Assembly (NCBI GenBank): GCA_001051155.2
Contig: JYIP02000001.1
Coordinates: forward strand, 868,001-932,000
Direction of reading: 5' to 3'
Length of the DNA: 64,000 nucleotides
DNA from: Chrysoporthe austroafricana
Lineage: Eukaryota; Ascomycota; Sordariomycetes; Diaporthales; Cryphonectriaceae
Shown: piece after piece, positions 33,841 to 43,949 of the stretch
How the letters are laid out: every line of letters starts with the position of its first letter
Position numbering within the stretch: the first letter of the stretch is position 1
The notes under the pieces: model-generated
The model's database searches: none
The model's input: only the letters and a program-made list of their open reading frames with translations
What the model was told of the DNA's origin: nothing
Made by a program: the position numbers and the translations under genes

Positions 33841-35043
33841 TCAGACTGTTGGAGAAGACTCATCGATCTTGATGCCGAACTGCGATGAGGCCAAGCCATA
33901 ACTCTGGGCGACAGCCTCGCTGGCATACACCCTCATCTCCTTCTCATACGCCGCGGTGACACCCTCCTTGAACCCGCCAGCCTCAGCAATCAGCCTCCCC
34001 AGCAAAGCCGAGTCCCTCACCGCCGTGTTCGCACCGATGCCCCCCGCAGGCGTCATCGCGTGGACGGCATCACCGATGACGGTGACGCGGGGCTCGTTGG
34101 GCCACTCCGGGACGCCCCCGGGCGACGAGCAGGTGATCTTCCAGAAGGCGGCCTCGGCCTCGTTCATCTCGTCGAACAGCGGCCGCACGCGCGGGTGCCA
34201 CGCGGTGGTCAGCGACCGGGCGATGTCGGCTGCGGGCCGGCCGACGATGGCGTAGTCGTCGTTGGGCGCGCGGATGACGCCCGGCTCGCCGGCCATGGTC
34301 CAGCCGAACTGCACGGTCGGGTCGTCCATGTCGCCGGGCCGCACGTTAGTGATGGCGAAGACCTTGCCGTCGGGCCGCGACTCGTCGACCAGGCGGAACA
34401 CGCCCTCGCCGAGCCCGCGGAACGCCGCCGTCGGCGCCTGCCCGTGGATGCCGCGCGCGCCCGTGTCGTAGACCTTGAGGCGGCCGCCCGAGAGCTGCCG
34501 CGCGACCTCGGACCGGATGCCCTCGCCGCCGACGAGCATGGCACCCTCGACGGACCGGGTCCCGTCCGCGAAGACGGCGCGCACGCCGCCGCCGCCGGGC
34601 GTCAGCTCGTAGCCGCGGACGTGGCGGCCCCACTGGACGGTGTCCTCCAGGCCCTCCATGAAGATGGCGCGCATGTCGCCACGCGCGATGCCGATGATCT
34701 TGCCGTCCCGGCTGCCGAGGCTCTCGGCGGTCACGCTTGGGTGGGACGTCGTCGTCGCGCCGGTCAGCACGTCGACGGCCGCGAAGCCGGCGCCCCCCGT
34801 CTTGCCGCACCGGTCCCAGAAGGCCTGCCAGGCGCCGGGCCGCGCGCCGGGCCCGGCCAGCACCGACTCGATGGCGTCCAGCCCCTCCTCGGACAGCCGC
34901 AGGCGGTAGCCCTGGCCCCGGAACGAGACCCCGGCGTCGCGCTCGAAGATGTGGAAGGGGATGCCGGCGTGCCGGAGGGCGCGGGCGAAGAGGAGGGAAG
35001 CGAGGCCCGCGCCGGAGATGAGGATCGGTTTCGTGATCGTCAT
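33841..35043 (-). CDS. FAD-dependent monooxygenase (salicylate/PHBH-like)
   Basis: A single exon of 400 residues. The N-terminus has a Rossmann dinucleotide motif (ISGAGLASLLFARAL, about 9-23) ending in the acidic residue of FERD. A GD motif at about 324 (GDAVHAMTPAGGIGANTA) binds the FAD ribityl chain and is diagnostic of group A flavoprotein monooxygenases. These use NAD(P)H and oxygen to hydroxylate or epoxidise aromatic and polyketide substrates. There is no C-terminal membrane anchor, so a soluble enzyme is likely. The gene is divergent from the alcohol dehydrogenase at 36317 across a 1.27 kb spacer. Third-position GC is very high, unlike the flanking AT-rich DNA. Substrate cannot be read from sequence. 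Confidence 0.88.
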   Translation of the reverse strand: MTITKPILISGAGLASLLFARALRHAGIPFHIFERDAGVSFRGQGYRLRLSEEGLDAIESVLAGPGARPGAWQAFWDRCGKTGGAGFAAVDVLTGATTTSHPSVTAESLGSRDGKIIGIARGDMRAIFMEGLEDTVQWGRHVRGYELTPGGGGVRAVFADGTRSVEGAMLVGGEGIRSEVARQLSGGRLKVYDTGARGIHGQAPTAAFRGLGEGVFRLVDESRPDGKVFAITNVRPGDMDDPTVQFGWTMAGEPGVIRAPNDDYAIVGRPAADIARSLTTAWHPRVRPLFDEMNEAEAAFWKITCSSPGGVPEWPNEPRVTVIGDAVHAMTPAGGIGANTAVRDSALLGRLIAEAGGFKEGVTAAYEKEMRVYASEAVAQSYGLASSQFGIKIDESSPTV

Positions 35044-35452
35044 GATGATTTAGTTACTTTTTTTATTTTGTTCTTGTCCCCCCCCTCCCAGAGCTGGACA
35101 GATCTGAAGCCAGGCACCGGTGCAGGCAGTCCAGGTTGAACGGCGCACGCACACTCAACATATATCATCATCCCTTCAGCCCCCTACAGAGCCTCCAGGC
35201 CGGCCGGCGAGCGGCCCTGACCAATCCTGACAAATGCAGGACCGCAGCGCCGTTCCTCTGGCTTATCTCAGCGCGGACGCCGAGTTGCCCCTAGCTCGAG
35301 GCACGCCGTCGGTCAGTGCCGGCTGGGAAATGTCAGTACGCAGGGCTGTTATTATGTCTGCGAGATGTTCAAGATGGACATGGCACAGAACCCACAGCTT
35401 GTACGGATATACGCACCCTCTCACTCGCTCACTCGTCCACTCTGACTCACTC

Positions 35453-35470
35453 TCACACACACACACACAC
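35453..35470. repeat. CA dinucleotide microsatellite
   Basis: Nine CA units in the divergent spacer, preceded by CACTC-type repeats. Confidence 0.85.
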
Positions 35471-36154
35471 GGCGTGACACATAGCCGATGGCGTACGGGC
35501 CGTTCCGGAAGGGATTTTTTTCCTGTCATCACGAATCGACGCCTGAAGCCCACACCAGAGGATACGCCGCCAGCCGGACTTACTGGACGTATTTCTAATC
35601 CTCATGAGATGCCGCAGGGGGGCCCAAACTCTATTTGCACGGTAGATCTATGCGACATGTTGCGGACCCGAAAGAAATATTGGGTTTAGGAGCTAAGCAG
35701 AGCATCGGCGTTAACGAGGATGACGCCAGCCACTCGTGCCACTCTCTAACGGCAATAAACCCATGCGTGGTTGACCCCGGTTTTGCCTCGCCCCGCCCTG
35801 GCCCAGGACTGTGGGTTGATTGCTTGTAGGCCCGGCACTACGGTATCGTGGCTTATCGACTTTGGGTGTCACCGATGGCGGCGATTCCAAAGCAGGTCAG
35901 AGGCAAGACAGGTTCTGTCTGGGGGAGTGAAGGCTAGGGTCAGGATGCCGCTGCCAGATGCTATGTCCGATGGCATTCGGATTGGTCGACTAGAAAAAGC
36001 TTTTTTACCTCTCGGCCCGTACGGGTGGGTTTCGCGCCGGCCACAGTCAGTAGTTGAAGCGACGGCGCCGGTCTAAAGGCCGCGATGCTGCGACTGTGGG
36101 CCATCGACTATAACGTCATCGGCTGTCCTGAGATATCATGAGGTCGGATACAAA

Positions 36155-36162
36155 GTATATAA
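36155..36162 (+). promoter_or_regulatory. TATA box for dehydrogenase at 36317
   Basis: GTATATAAGG about 155 bases upstream of the ATG, with a C/T-rich stretch between it and the start, the usual arrangement for a strongly or inducibly transcribed fungal gene. Confidence 0.55.
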
Positions 36163-36316
36163 GGCGAGGCCTGGCAGCGGGTGTCCTGAGGGCAGACGAG
36201 TCTTCAGACGCAGATCTAACCCGCAAGACCGTCTTCCATCAACAGCCTGGTTCTTCTTTACCTGCTCAGAAATAACCTCTCACTCCGCGCTATTCATACA
36301 CCAGACGGTATCCAAG

Positions 36317-37482
36317 ATGTCAGCTCCCAAGTTCGAAGGCTGGCTGGGCAAGGATCCCGAGTCCGTCAAGGGCAAGATGGAATGGGGCGCCTATGAGCCT
36401 AAGAAGTGGACCGAGGACGACGTCGACATCGAGATCTCCCACTGCGGAGTCTGTGGTTCCGACCTGCACATGCTGAGGAGCGGGTGGTACCCGACCCCAT
36501 ATCGTAAGTCACGAACGTCCCACAGGCCTCATCATCTGTCCCGGGCCCAGCAGTGTGCTGACATGGACCCGCAACAGCTTGTGTCGTCGGCCACGAGATC
36601 ATCGGCAAGGCGGTCCGCGTCGGCCAGAACGTCAAGAACATCAAGGTGGGCGACCGCGTGGGCGTGGGCGCCCAGGCGCGCACGTGCCTGCGGCCCGAGT
36701 GCCCCGAGTGCTCGGCCCACAAGGAGACGTACTGCGCGAACGAGATGATCAACACCTACGGCAGCGTGTACCCGGGCGACGAGGGCAAGTCGTACGGCGG
36801 GTACGCCGACTACAACCGCACGAACGGGCACTTCGTCATTCCGATCCCCGAGGGCCTGCCGAGCGAGGACGCCGCGCCCATGATGTGCGGCGGCATCACG
36901 GTGTACTCGCCGCTCAAGCGGAACGGGTGCGGGCCGGGCAAGACGGTCGGCGTGGTCGGCGTCGGAGGGCTGGGCCACTTCGCGATCCTGTTCGCCAACG
37001 CGCTCGGCGCGGACAAGGTGGTGGGCATCAGCCGGCGCGGGGACAAGCGGGCGGACGCGCTGGCGCTGGGCTGCGACGAGTACATCGCCACGGCCGAGGA
37101 CAAGGACTGGGACAAGAAGCACTTCCGGACGCTGGACCTCATCATCAGCACCGTGTCGAGCCCCAGCATGCCCATGACCGAGTACCTGGGCCTGGTCAAG
37201 ACCCACGGCACCCTCATCCAGGTCGGCGCGCCCGACAGCGGCGAGCTGCCGCCCATCAACGTGTTCACGCTCATCGGCAGCGGCGTCAAGATCGGCGGCA
37301 GCGCGACGGGCAGCCCGTCGACGGAGATCCCCGAGATGCTGCAGCTGGCCGCGGACAAGAAGATCAAGCCGTGGACGCAGCTGGTGAGCATGAAGGACGC
37401 GAACCAGGTCGTGCAGGACATGGAGGCGGGCAAGGCACGGTACCGGTATGTGCTGGTGAACGATAACTTCGGTAAGCACTGA
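36317..37482 (+). CDS. Zinc alcohol dehydrogenase, cinnamyl-alcohol (Adh6/7) type
   Basis: Exons 36317-36503 and 36578-37482, joined through a 74-nt GTAAGT intron, give 363 residues. Catalytic zinc motifs are CGVCGSDLH (about 44-52) and GHE just after the intron. The structural-zinc lobe has cysteines spaced C-x4-C-x2-C-x7-C, with two extra residues in the first gap compared with the usual C-x2-C. The nucleotide-binding motif is GVVGVGGLGHFA; the residues after the second strand (SRRGDKR) favour NADP(H). These NADPH-dependent enzymes of the cytosol reduce aromatic and branched aldehydes such as cinnamaldehyde, veratraldehyde and furfural. Together with the divergent flavin monooxygenase this suggests a role in aromatic aldehyde turnover, which is inference. 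Confidence 0.9.
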
Positions 37483-38338
37483 GTGGCGCCGCCGCCTTTA
37501 GTATCCCTTTATGGTGTAATAATAGATCCTGGGTCGTCTGGTGAAGTTAGAAGCTATAGAATAGGTCAGCATTAGGATCTAATCACCAACTCGCTATTGG
37601 TACCGAGATGTGCATGATCATCATGGCGCGTGCAGTCATGGCTTGCTGAAATATAGGTTTGAAAAGAACATGACGATGCTACATAAGCGAAGATATCCGA
37701 TAGGATGTATTAAACTCTTGATCACGAAATATCCTGTCATAAGCTTGCATTATTCGATCGAGCATTATGGAGGAGAGAGAAGAAGAGAGAAAAAGAACAG
37801 GGAAAAGAGGGAGGGGGGATTGGTGGTTCTTTGATGTCTACCAGCTGCGCAGGTGACTGGAGAGATAGGTGTCTCATCCGCCGATATCCATATCATGGGA
37901 GACGCAGGAAGATGAGAAGAGACCACATGAAAGATGTCGAAGGTGGTCGTTTCGGACAGAATTTCGGTGGAGGCATGTCAGCTCCTTTATGAATTGGTTG
38001 GGTGGCATCGGCGTCGGCGATTCAAGGCCCGACCTCACCAATCTGAGCTCCCTCGCTCACTCACCACATCTGCCGCTCATCTTAGCGGGTCTTCTTCTCG
38101 AGCCGAAGGATCTCGAGGTCAACACTGAATCCGGCGAGACCTCTTGCGAAGGCCCAGCTCGAGCGGTGGCACTCCTTCAGCCTCCTCACGGGACAACCTA
38201 AAACTTAAGTTCCTCCGAGCAGGAAATAGGATCAGGACCGCGTGCATCTCACCATCCCCACCACCCCCACCGCGAAACCCGCCCACTCGCTCGTCCTCCC
38301 AGCATCCAGATCCTGCAGCAGCGCTCGGCGGGCAGAAA
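37483..38338. other. Intergenic region
   Basis: AT-rich 3' flank of the dehydrogenase followed by the promoter of the phosphatase gene. No gene is supported. A purine-rich stretch (GAGAGAAGAAGAGAG) lies at about 37771-37820. Confidence 0.5.
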
Positions 38339-39456
38339 ATGGCCGCCCAACTCCGCTCCCTGACCGAGACGGACGTCCGCCACCCCATCCCGCCCGAGCA
38401 GCTCCTCCCGGCGATGCAGACGCCGCCCTTCGTCTACGTCCCGGGCACGTTCAACACGCGTGACCTCGGCCTGCTCGCAGACGCCGGCCCCAGGATCCGC
38501 CCGGGCTTCGTCTACCGCACCGGCGGGCTCGACCTCCTCCACGGCAGCGCCGAGGGCCAGGCCCTGCTGCGCGACCGGCTTGGGGTGCGCCGCATCTTCG
38601 ACCTGCGCTCCCGGGACGAGCACGCCCGGCGCCCGGACCCGGAGATCGACGGCGTCGAGGGCGTGTGGCTGGGCGCGGAGGGCACCACGGAGCAGGCCGC
38701 CGAGGTGGACCTGCGGCCGTTCGTCGACGGCGAGGGGGAGAAGGGCTATGTGGCCATGTACTCTGAGGTCATGAGCTCGTATGTGGGCGTCTTCAGGGAG
38801 GTCCTAAAGAGCATAAGGGACAGGCCCCAGGAGCCCATCATGTTCCATTGCACCGGTGAGTTGACGCTGTTTCCCTGTGCTATCTTGCGCGCCCTCTCTT
38901 GGTTGTGCGTCCGCAGGAGGGGACCAACGATATCGGCCTATGAGCAGATGTGGAGCTCGTCGATGAGGCGAACCCCGGCATCATAAGATCATGGTTCTCT
39001 CCTGCTTGAGCACGTCTAATCTTCTCACTTGGCCAATCTCTTTCTCACTTCGAACCCTTTGAACGACGTCCTGCTGACTGAATGACACCACAAGCCGGAA
39101 GAGACCGCACGGGCGTCCTGGCCGGCCTGCTCGAAAGCCTTGCCGGCTACGACCCCGATGTCATCCAGACGGACTTTCTGCTGTCCAGGATCGGGTATGA
39201 GCCCGCCCGAGAGCAACTGATCAAGTTTGCGATCCAGGGTGCCGGGGTCGATGCCGGGGACAACCCCGACCTGTCCAAGTTCTACGACGTGCCGGGCTTC
39301 CTGAACCTGGTCGCTCTGAAGGCCTCCTGCTGGGATGCCTTCGTCGATTCCGTCCAGAAGGAATACGGTGGCTTCGAGGGCTACGTGCGCCAGGTTCTCG
39401 GCTTCTCGGATGAAGATCTGGTGAAGATCAAGAGGAATCTGGTGCAGGCTCCGTAA
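38339..39456 (+). CDS. Tyrosine phosphatase family protein (Y_phosphatase3)
   Basis: Exons 38339-38855 and 39095-39456 give 292 residues. The 239-nt intron splits the active-site loop: exon 1 ends in FHCT plus one base and exon 2 restores AGRDRTG, giving HCTAGRDR, the HC-x5-R phosphate-binding loop (Cys171, Arg177). Upstream, a FNTRDLG motif and an R-x-G-FVYRTGGLD segment are typical of the Y_phosphatase3 family, which includes bacterial and fungal tyrosine/phosphoinositide phosphatases. The intact loop means that it should be active. The substrate is unknown. It is probably cytosolic, as there is no signal peptide or membrane span. Splicing is well supported because it rebuilds the catalytic loop exactly. 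Confidence 0.9.
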
Positions 39457-40838
39457 CCAGCCGCAGGAATTTCTGAGGGCGTTTCTCCACAGACAGAGTG
39501 GCAAGGGCATCATGTTGCCTGCCACTCAACTCGGCTTGCGATGTTTTTTAGAAGGCGGCTGCCTCGTTTAAAGCGATCATGTACGTATTCACAGGCTATT
39601 CGAGCACGACACTCCCCTAGCCACGCGTGGAAACCCGTAGTAGATTCTCTTAGATCTCAATAGACGCAATTGATGGTATCAGGCACATCCGCGGACCCCT
39701 TCAAGCTGGCTAGGGAGCGCAAGATTTGGCTGTCCTCATCAGCTGTGCGTTCTCATCACGTTCCTGAAAGCATACTCGACATAGAGCATTCCGGCGCTGA
39801 TTTGGCCCATGTAATATAGAAAGATCTCCCGCTTCTGTTGTAATCATACTGAGAAAATTGAATAGTCCATGGTCTATTCGGACGTAGCAACATTATTTAC
39901 ACAACATTGGACTGAGGTCGTGCTAGGTCTAGGATAAATAGTGAATCCTCCGACGTCTTCAGTCTTATACGTTAAGGGCACTGGCATCTTTTTGCCATCA
40001 ATACTTGGGCTGTATGCGGTACTCTGTTTGTGAGAAGTGCTTCAACATGGCCTCAGATGGCATCCTTATACATTTCCCACTTGTTTAATCTGACCCATGG
40101 ACGGTGTCTGGAAACTTGTGTCACCAGGCGGCCCGGAAAAGAACCCTGTCAGCTTCTGGATCTGCGATCGACGCTGCGATCGGCGCCATGCGGTAACAAT
40201 GACCAAGGCTAAAGGTCTACTGAGTACTCCCTTCGCGCTCGAATTAGCCCTAGCTTTCTTTGCTCACAGTAGCGGTGGCGTTCGGTTCGAATCCCTTGCC
40301 GACGTACATCGAGCGTCTCTTGGTATCTATATCAAAAGAGCCAACGATATGTGTCTCATGACGACGGCTACTGCGGCTAAGATTGTCTCGGACGGGCGTA
40401 TCCCTATGGACGGATATTACAGCGTGGTCGGAAGTGATATAGACACTGGAGGAGACTTGCAAAGCTCCATATGAGCACGTGGAGGCCAGGAAATGTTCCA
40501 TAGCCTATCTCTCGTACCCCAAATACAATACGAACTAGCCATGCAGACGCAGCTGTTGTGTCGGTGTGTCACCGCCCGCGTCGGACGAACGCCCTCAGGC
40601 CACTTCACCGTCTGACCGCGAACTGCCTAGCCGCCCTTCAACATTCTAGTGAGATGCAGGTGCAGCAAGGGAAAACCACTAGTGACTCCAAGTCTGTGCG
40701 GCACTGACACAGCATGCCAAACTCCCAACGATACGACCAATCAGGGTATGATCATTTAGAAGCAGCCCTGCCGGCCTAGAGTTTATAAACGATGACGACG
40801 CTTCAACGGTGACCAGGTCGTTTCAAAGCATCGCGAAT
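39457..40838. other. Intergenic region upstream of P450
   Basis: Mixed AT-rich sequence. One ATG-initiated frame of 125 codons at 40097-40474 (+) has no recognisable domain and ordinary codon use; I do not call it. A GGTTCGAATCCC sequence at about 40285 resembles a tRNA T-loop but lacks the flanking stem. The end carries the TATA element of the P450 gene. Confidence 0.45.
40781..40790 (+). promoter_or_regulatory. TATA box for P450 gene
   Basis: GTTTATAAAC about 50 bases upstream of the ATG at 40839. Transcription from it would start near 40810-40820, which supports 40839 as the first usable start. Confidence 0.5.
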
Positions 40839-42782
40839 ATGACCGAATGGACCCTTCCCAGCACTTTATTGCCCTGGCTGGCTGCGGCTGCGTGTCTTCT
40901 TGTCGCTTCTCGCTCGCCATCTCTCTTCAATTGTCTGGGCTGGACGGCAAGAAGGTACCGAGACTCAACAGACGTCGTTGGTGAAGATGTACCGACACTT
41001 GACGGAGAAAAGCTCTACTACGGTGGAAAGAGATGGCCTCAGTATGAGGCGAGATTCAACCTGAGGCTATCCCAACTTTACGGATCCGTCATTTGCCTCA
41101 AATTGAGACACAGCAGCCCTCTGGCTCGGCTGTTCCAGTGGTTCAATGCTTGGGCCTATCCAGAATGGCGCCACTCGACCACCACCATTCTCATCAATTC
41201 GTTGGCAGACAATGAAGGTACTTTGAGGAGACTTCTCACCTCCAATGCGTCTCGAGGGCCGTCTATTGCGGCTGGGAAATACCTCAGCTGCGGCCAAAGG
41301 ATTGTCCTGCAACCGTACGGCCCAGACTGGTTGCGACACCGAAAAGCCTTCTCGTTTCTATTGACAAAGGACCAAATCAAGACTAAGTGGGCTCGGGCTC
41401 TGCGACTCGAGGCTCTGGTAATGGTCGACCGCATCGCCGAGCTAGTATACCCGCCAGAACCCCATGGCACAGGGTTGGTGGATGAGGTCTCTCGGTTCAC
41501 GGCGTCAAGTGTCCTTCAGATAGCATACGCTCGTAGAGCAGCCACGCCGGAGGATCGAGTCCTCAAGGAGCTGGAGATCGTGTCGAGGAACATCGCCAGC
41601 GCTTTCACGCCCGGGAGATACTGGGTGGAAGACTTTCCTCTTCTAGATATCTTTCCAGCCTTCCTTTCGCCATGGAAGAGCAAGTTGAATGCCGACCATG
41701 AATTCGAGAGCAGTCTCTTCAAAAAGTTGCTCCAGAGTGTCGAGGACAGGCTTGCCGGTAAAGGCACCGAGGCCAGCGGCGTTCCGGGCCTGATATCCGT
41801 GGAAGAGTGTGGGGCCGCGCAACTGCTGAGCAAGCAAGAAGACTACCGGCTGGATCGAGACGGCGTAGCCTACCTTGCAGCCGGGTTGTTTGAGGCTGGC
41901 ACGGAGACGACGGCGATGAGCATCAACACATTTCTTCTAGCCGCTGCATGCTACCCGAAGGCCACACGCAAAGCACAAGCCGGTATCGACGGTGTGTTGA
42001 ACAACAGGGACGGTGATGCTGTGGCTGTGCCCACTTTCGAAGATTTGGAACAGTTACCGTATCTGGCAGCCGTCGTCAAGGAGACGCTGAGGATGACTCC
42101 AACAGGAAGCTCAGGAGTTGGGCATACACCCACAACAGCAAAGCCTCTGTCTTGCGACCTCAAGAACATCAACCAAAGAGCGCTCAATAAATTGGATATA
42201 ACTCCTGGGGCTATAGTACTGGCCAACATTTACGGACTTCATCGGGACCCAAAGGCCTTTCCTGATCCGTGGCGCTTCAACCCCGATCGATGGTTATCTT
42301 CGAAGGGCAGCGAAGCTGATCCATCAACAGAACAAACGGTCGAGCCTCCTCGCCTCTCTCTCGATCACACCAATGCCAACTTCGCGTTTGGCTTTGGAAA
42401 GCGCATTTGTCCAGGCGGAGCATTGGCTTCATACTCATTGTCCATAGCGCTAGCCCTTCTCTTGCTGCGCTTCGACTTCGAGTTAACAGATACAGCGCGG
42501 ACTTTGTGCACCCAGATGGAGAGCCAGAATCGCGAAGAATACAAGGCGTGGATGGAGCTTTTCCCAAATGGAGGTCAAAAGGTGCTTAGAACAGAAAGTC
42601 TATGGAGAGAGGACTATGAGGACGAGAGAGACCGCATAGGCAAGGTGCTGATCGATGCCTACATTGCCTTCAAGCTCTCTCGGGGCCAGTTGAACCAATG
42701 TATTCGTTTAAAGCCCCGGAGAGTGGGATGCGGCCTGCAAGCGATCGAAAAGGGCTTGACAGAACTACAGAATCAGCCTTGA
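40839..42782 (+). CDS. Cytochrome P450 monooxygenase
   Basis: An intronless gene of 647 residues starting at MTEWTLPS; no ATG lies upstream in frame near the TATA box. The N-terminal anchor helix (about 5-25) places it on the ER. Diagnostic parts are the I-helix oxygen-binding AGTETT (about 354), the K-helix KETLR (Glu415-Arg418), a FNPDRW segment, and the heme loop FGFGKRICPGG with Cys524. The family uses heme, oxygen and a P450 reductase to hydroxylate lipophilic substrates. It is unusually long: about 110 residues follow the heme loop instead of the usual 60-70, and the helix region between ExxR and the heme carries extra sequence. Lack of introns and lower GC than the upstream genes stand out. 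Substrate unknown. Confidence 0.92.
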   Translation: MTEWTLPSTLLPWLAAAACLLVASRSPSLFNCLGWTARRYRDSTDVVGEDVPTLDGEKLYYGGKRWPQYEARFNLRLSQLYGSVICLKLRHSSPLARLFQWFNAWAYPEWRHSTTTILINSLADNEGTLRRLLTSNASRGPSIAAGKYLSCGQRIVLQPYGPDWLRHRKAFSFLLTKDQIKTKWARALRLEALVMVDRIAELVYPPEPHGTGLVDEVSRFTASSVLQIAYARRAATPEDRVLKELEIVSRNIASAFTPGRYWVEDFPLLDIFPAFLSPWKSKLNADHEFESSLFKKLLQSVEDRLAGKGTEASGVPGLISVEECGAAQLLSKQEDYRLDRDGVAYLAAGLFEAGTETTAMSINTFLLAAACYPKATRKAQAGIDGVLNNRDGDAVAVPTFEDLEQLPYLAAVVKETLRMTPTGSSGVGHTPTTAKPLSCDLKNINQRALNKLDITPGAIVLANIYGLHRDPKAFPDPWRFNPDRWLSSKGSEADPSTEQTVEPPRLSLDHTNANFAFGFGKRICPGGALASYSLSIALALLLLRFDFELTDTARTLCTQMESQNREEYKAWMELFPNGGQKVLRTESLWREDYEDERDRIGKVLIDAYIAFKLSRGQLNQCIRLKPRRVGCGLQAIEKGLTELQNQP

Positions 42783-43949
42783 TTAAGGCTGAGTCCACAT
42801 ACGTTAAACCGCGTAAGAACGTTGTGTCTTGGGACGTAGGTACCAATGGAGTCTAGACCTGAATTTAAGGAGAGGACAAGCTTGAGAATTCTTTTAGCTG
42901 CTTCTAGACAGAACTAGCCGTAGTAAAAGACGCCGCTTTGTTGACCTTGATTTCTCCCGTGCAGAAATGCCAGGCCTGAGATCAAAGGCAATGCTACGTA
43001 TATTACCACGAGCATTTTCCAACACTAAGACGTTTATATCTACTAAGAGTACACGTCAATTGGGAACAGTTATAAAGAATGAGGGAGTATGCCAGTGAGC
43101 CTAAATTGACCGCTCCTGGCACTTTCGAGGTGAACTAGTGAGCGAAGTGTGATGATGTCCGCGACCTTGGTGCTAACAATCACGATAGACACTGCCACGA
43201 TCTGGCCTGGGATATCGTTTTCTCTGAAGGATCGAGAGTGCACTCCATCCACGAATAGGCGCCACAGTAAAGACCTGATATTGCTTAATAATTGAGCTGT
43301 AGATCCCGAGAGCATCCAGTGTGTCGGAGCAATCGATCCGGGAAAAGGCATAAAGTGAAGCATGCGGCAACACTCCCGGCGCTAATATATCAAATTAATC
43401 AATTGGTATAGAAGAGGCGAGAATTGAGTAGTCCAGGCTAAGTTTAGTGGTCTCGAGACTGCTCTCTAGCGGTTGTGTTGTTCTGTAGTCGGTCCATGAC
43501 GTCGATCAAGCCAGAGCCCACGGCAGAATGCCCCGATGTCGTCACAATGGCAATATGACGCTCCAAATCCGTCACACCAACGTCGTCTTAATTATATGAC
43601 AATTGCAGAGTCCCATCAAGATGACATGGCATGGGAGCAAGGCATAGTTTTTAAAATGTGACATCGGCAGTTGATATAGGCCAGCTTGTCTACTTGGAGT
43701 GGTCATCGATCCATCGACTGGGTCAGTGGGAACATTTCTCTTGTATATTACCTATTCCACTAGATTAAACTCAACCCCTTGTACTCAAATCATCGTGAGA
43801 AACAAGAAACACAGCTTCTGGTCCGGACCAAGACTATTAATATACCCAGGCCATTATCTGCGTTACTATCTGTATTGCCTGGACCTTTTTGGTTCTTCGC
43901 AGTAAGTTTCTCGATATTTTGAAGTAATCCTCCGCATTTTCCCTACGGT
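42783..43949. other. Intergenic region
   Basis: AT-rich. A minus-strand frame of 97 codons (43363-43070) has a hydrophobic core (GQIVAVSIVIVSTKV) but no recognised family, so it is left uncalled. The rest looks like 3' flank and promoter; a possible TATA-like TTAATATACC lies at about 43836. Confidence 0.4.

Larger units (their letters stand above)
35044..36316. other. Divergent promoter region of monooxygenase and dehydrogenase
   Basis: A 1.27 kb spacer between two outward-facing oxidoreductase genes, so shared control is possible. It contains a CA-dinucleotide run (35453-35470) and a TATA box (36155-36162) for the plus-strand gene. Frames inside are short and featureless. Confidence 0.5.

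Noticed and set aside
34060..35139. 359-codon plus-strand frame opposite the FAD monooxygenase
   Set aside because: Antisense of the high-GC monooxygenase, which carries the diagnostic GxG and GD motifs.
40260..40320. tRNA-like GGTTCGAATCCC sequence
   Set aside because: The bases flanking the loop do not form a T-stem, and no acceptor or anticodon arm can be built around it.
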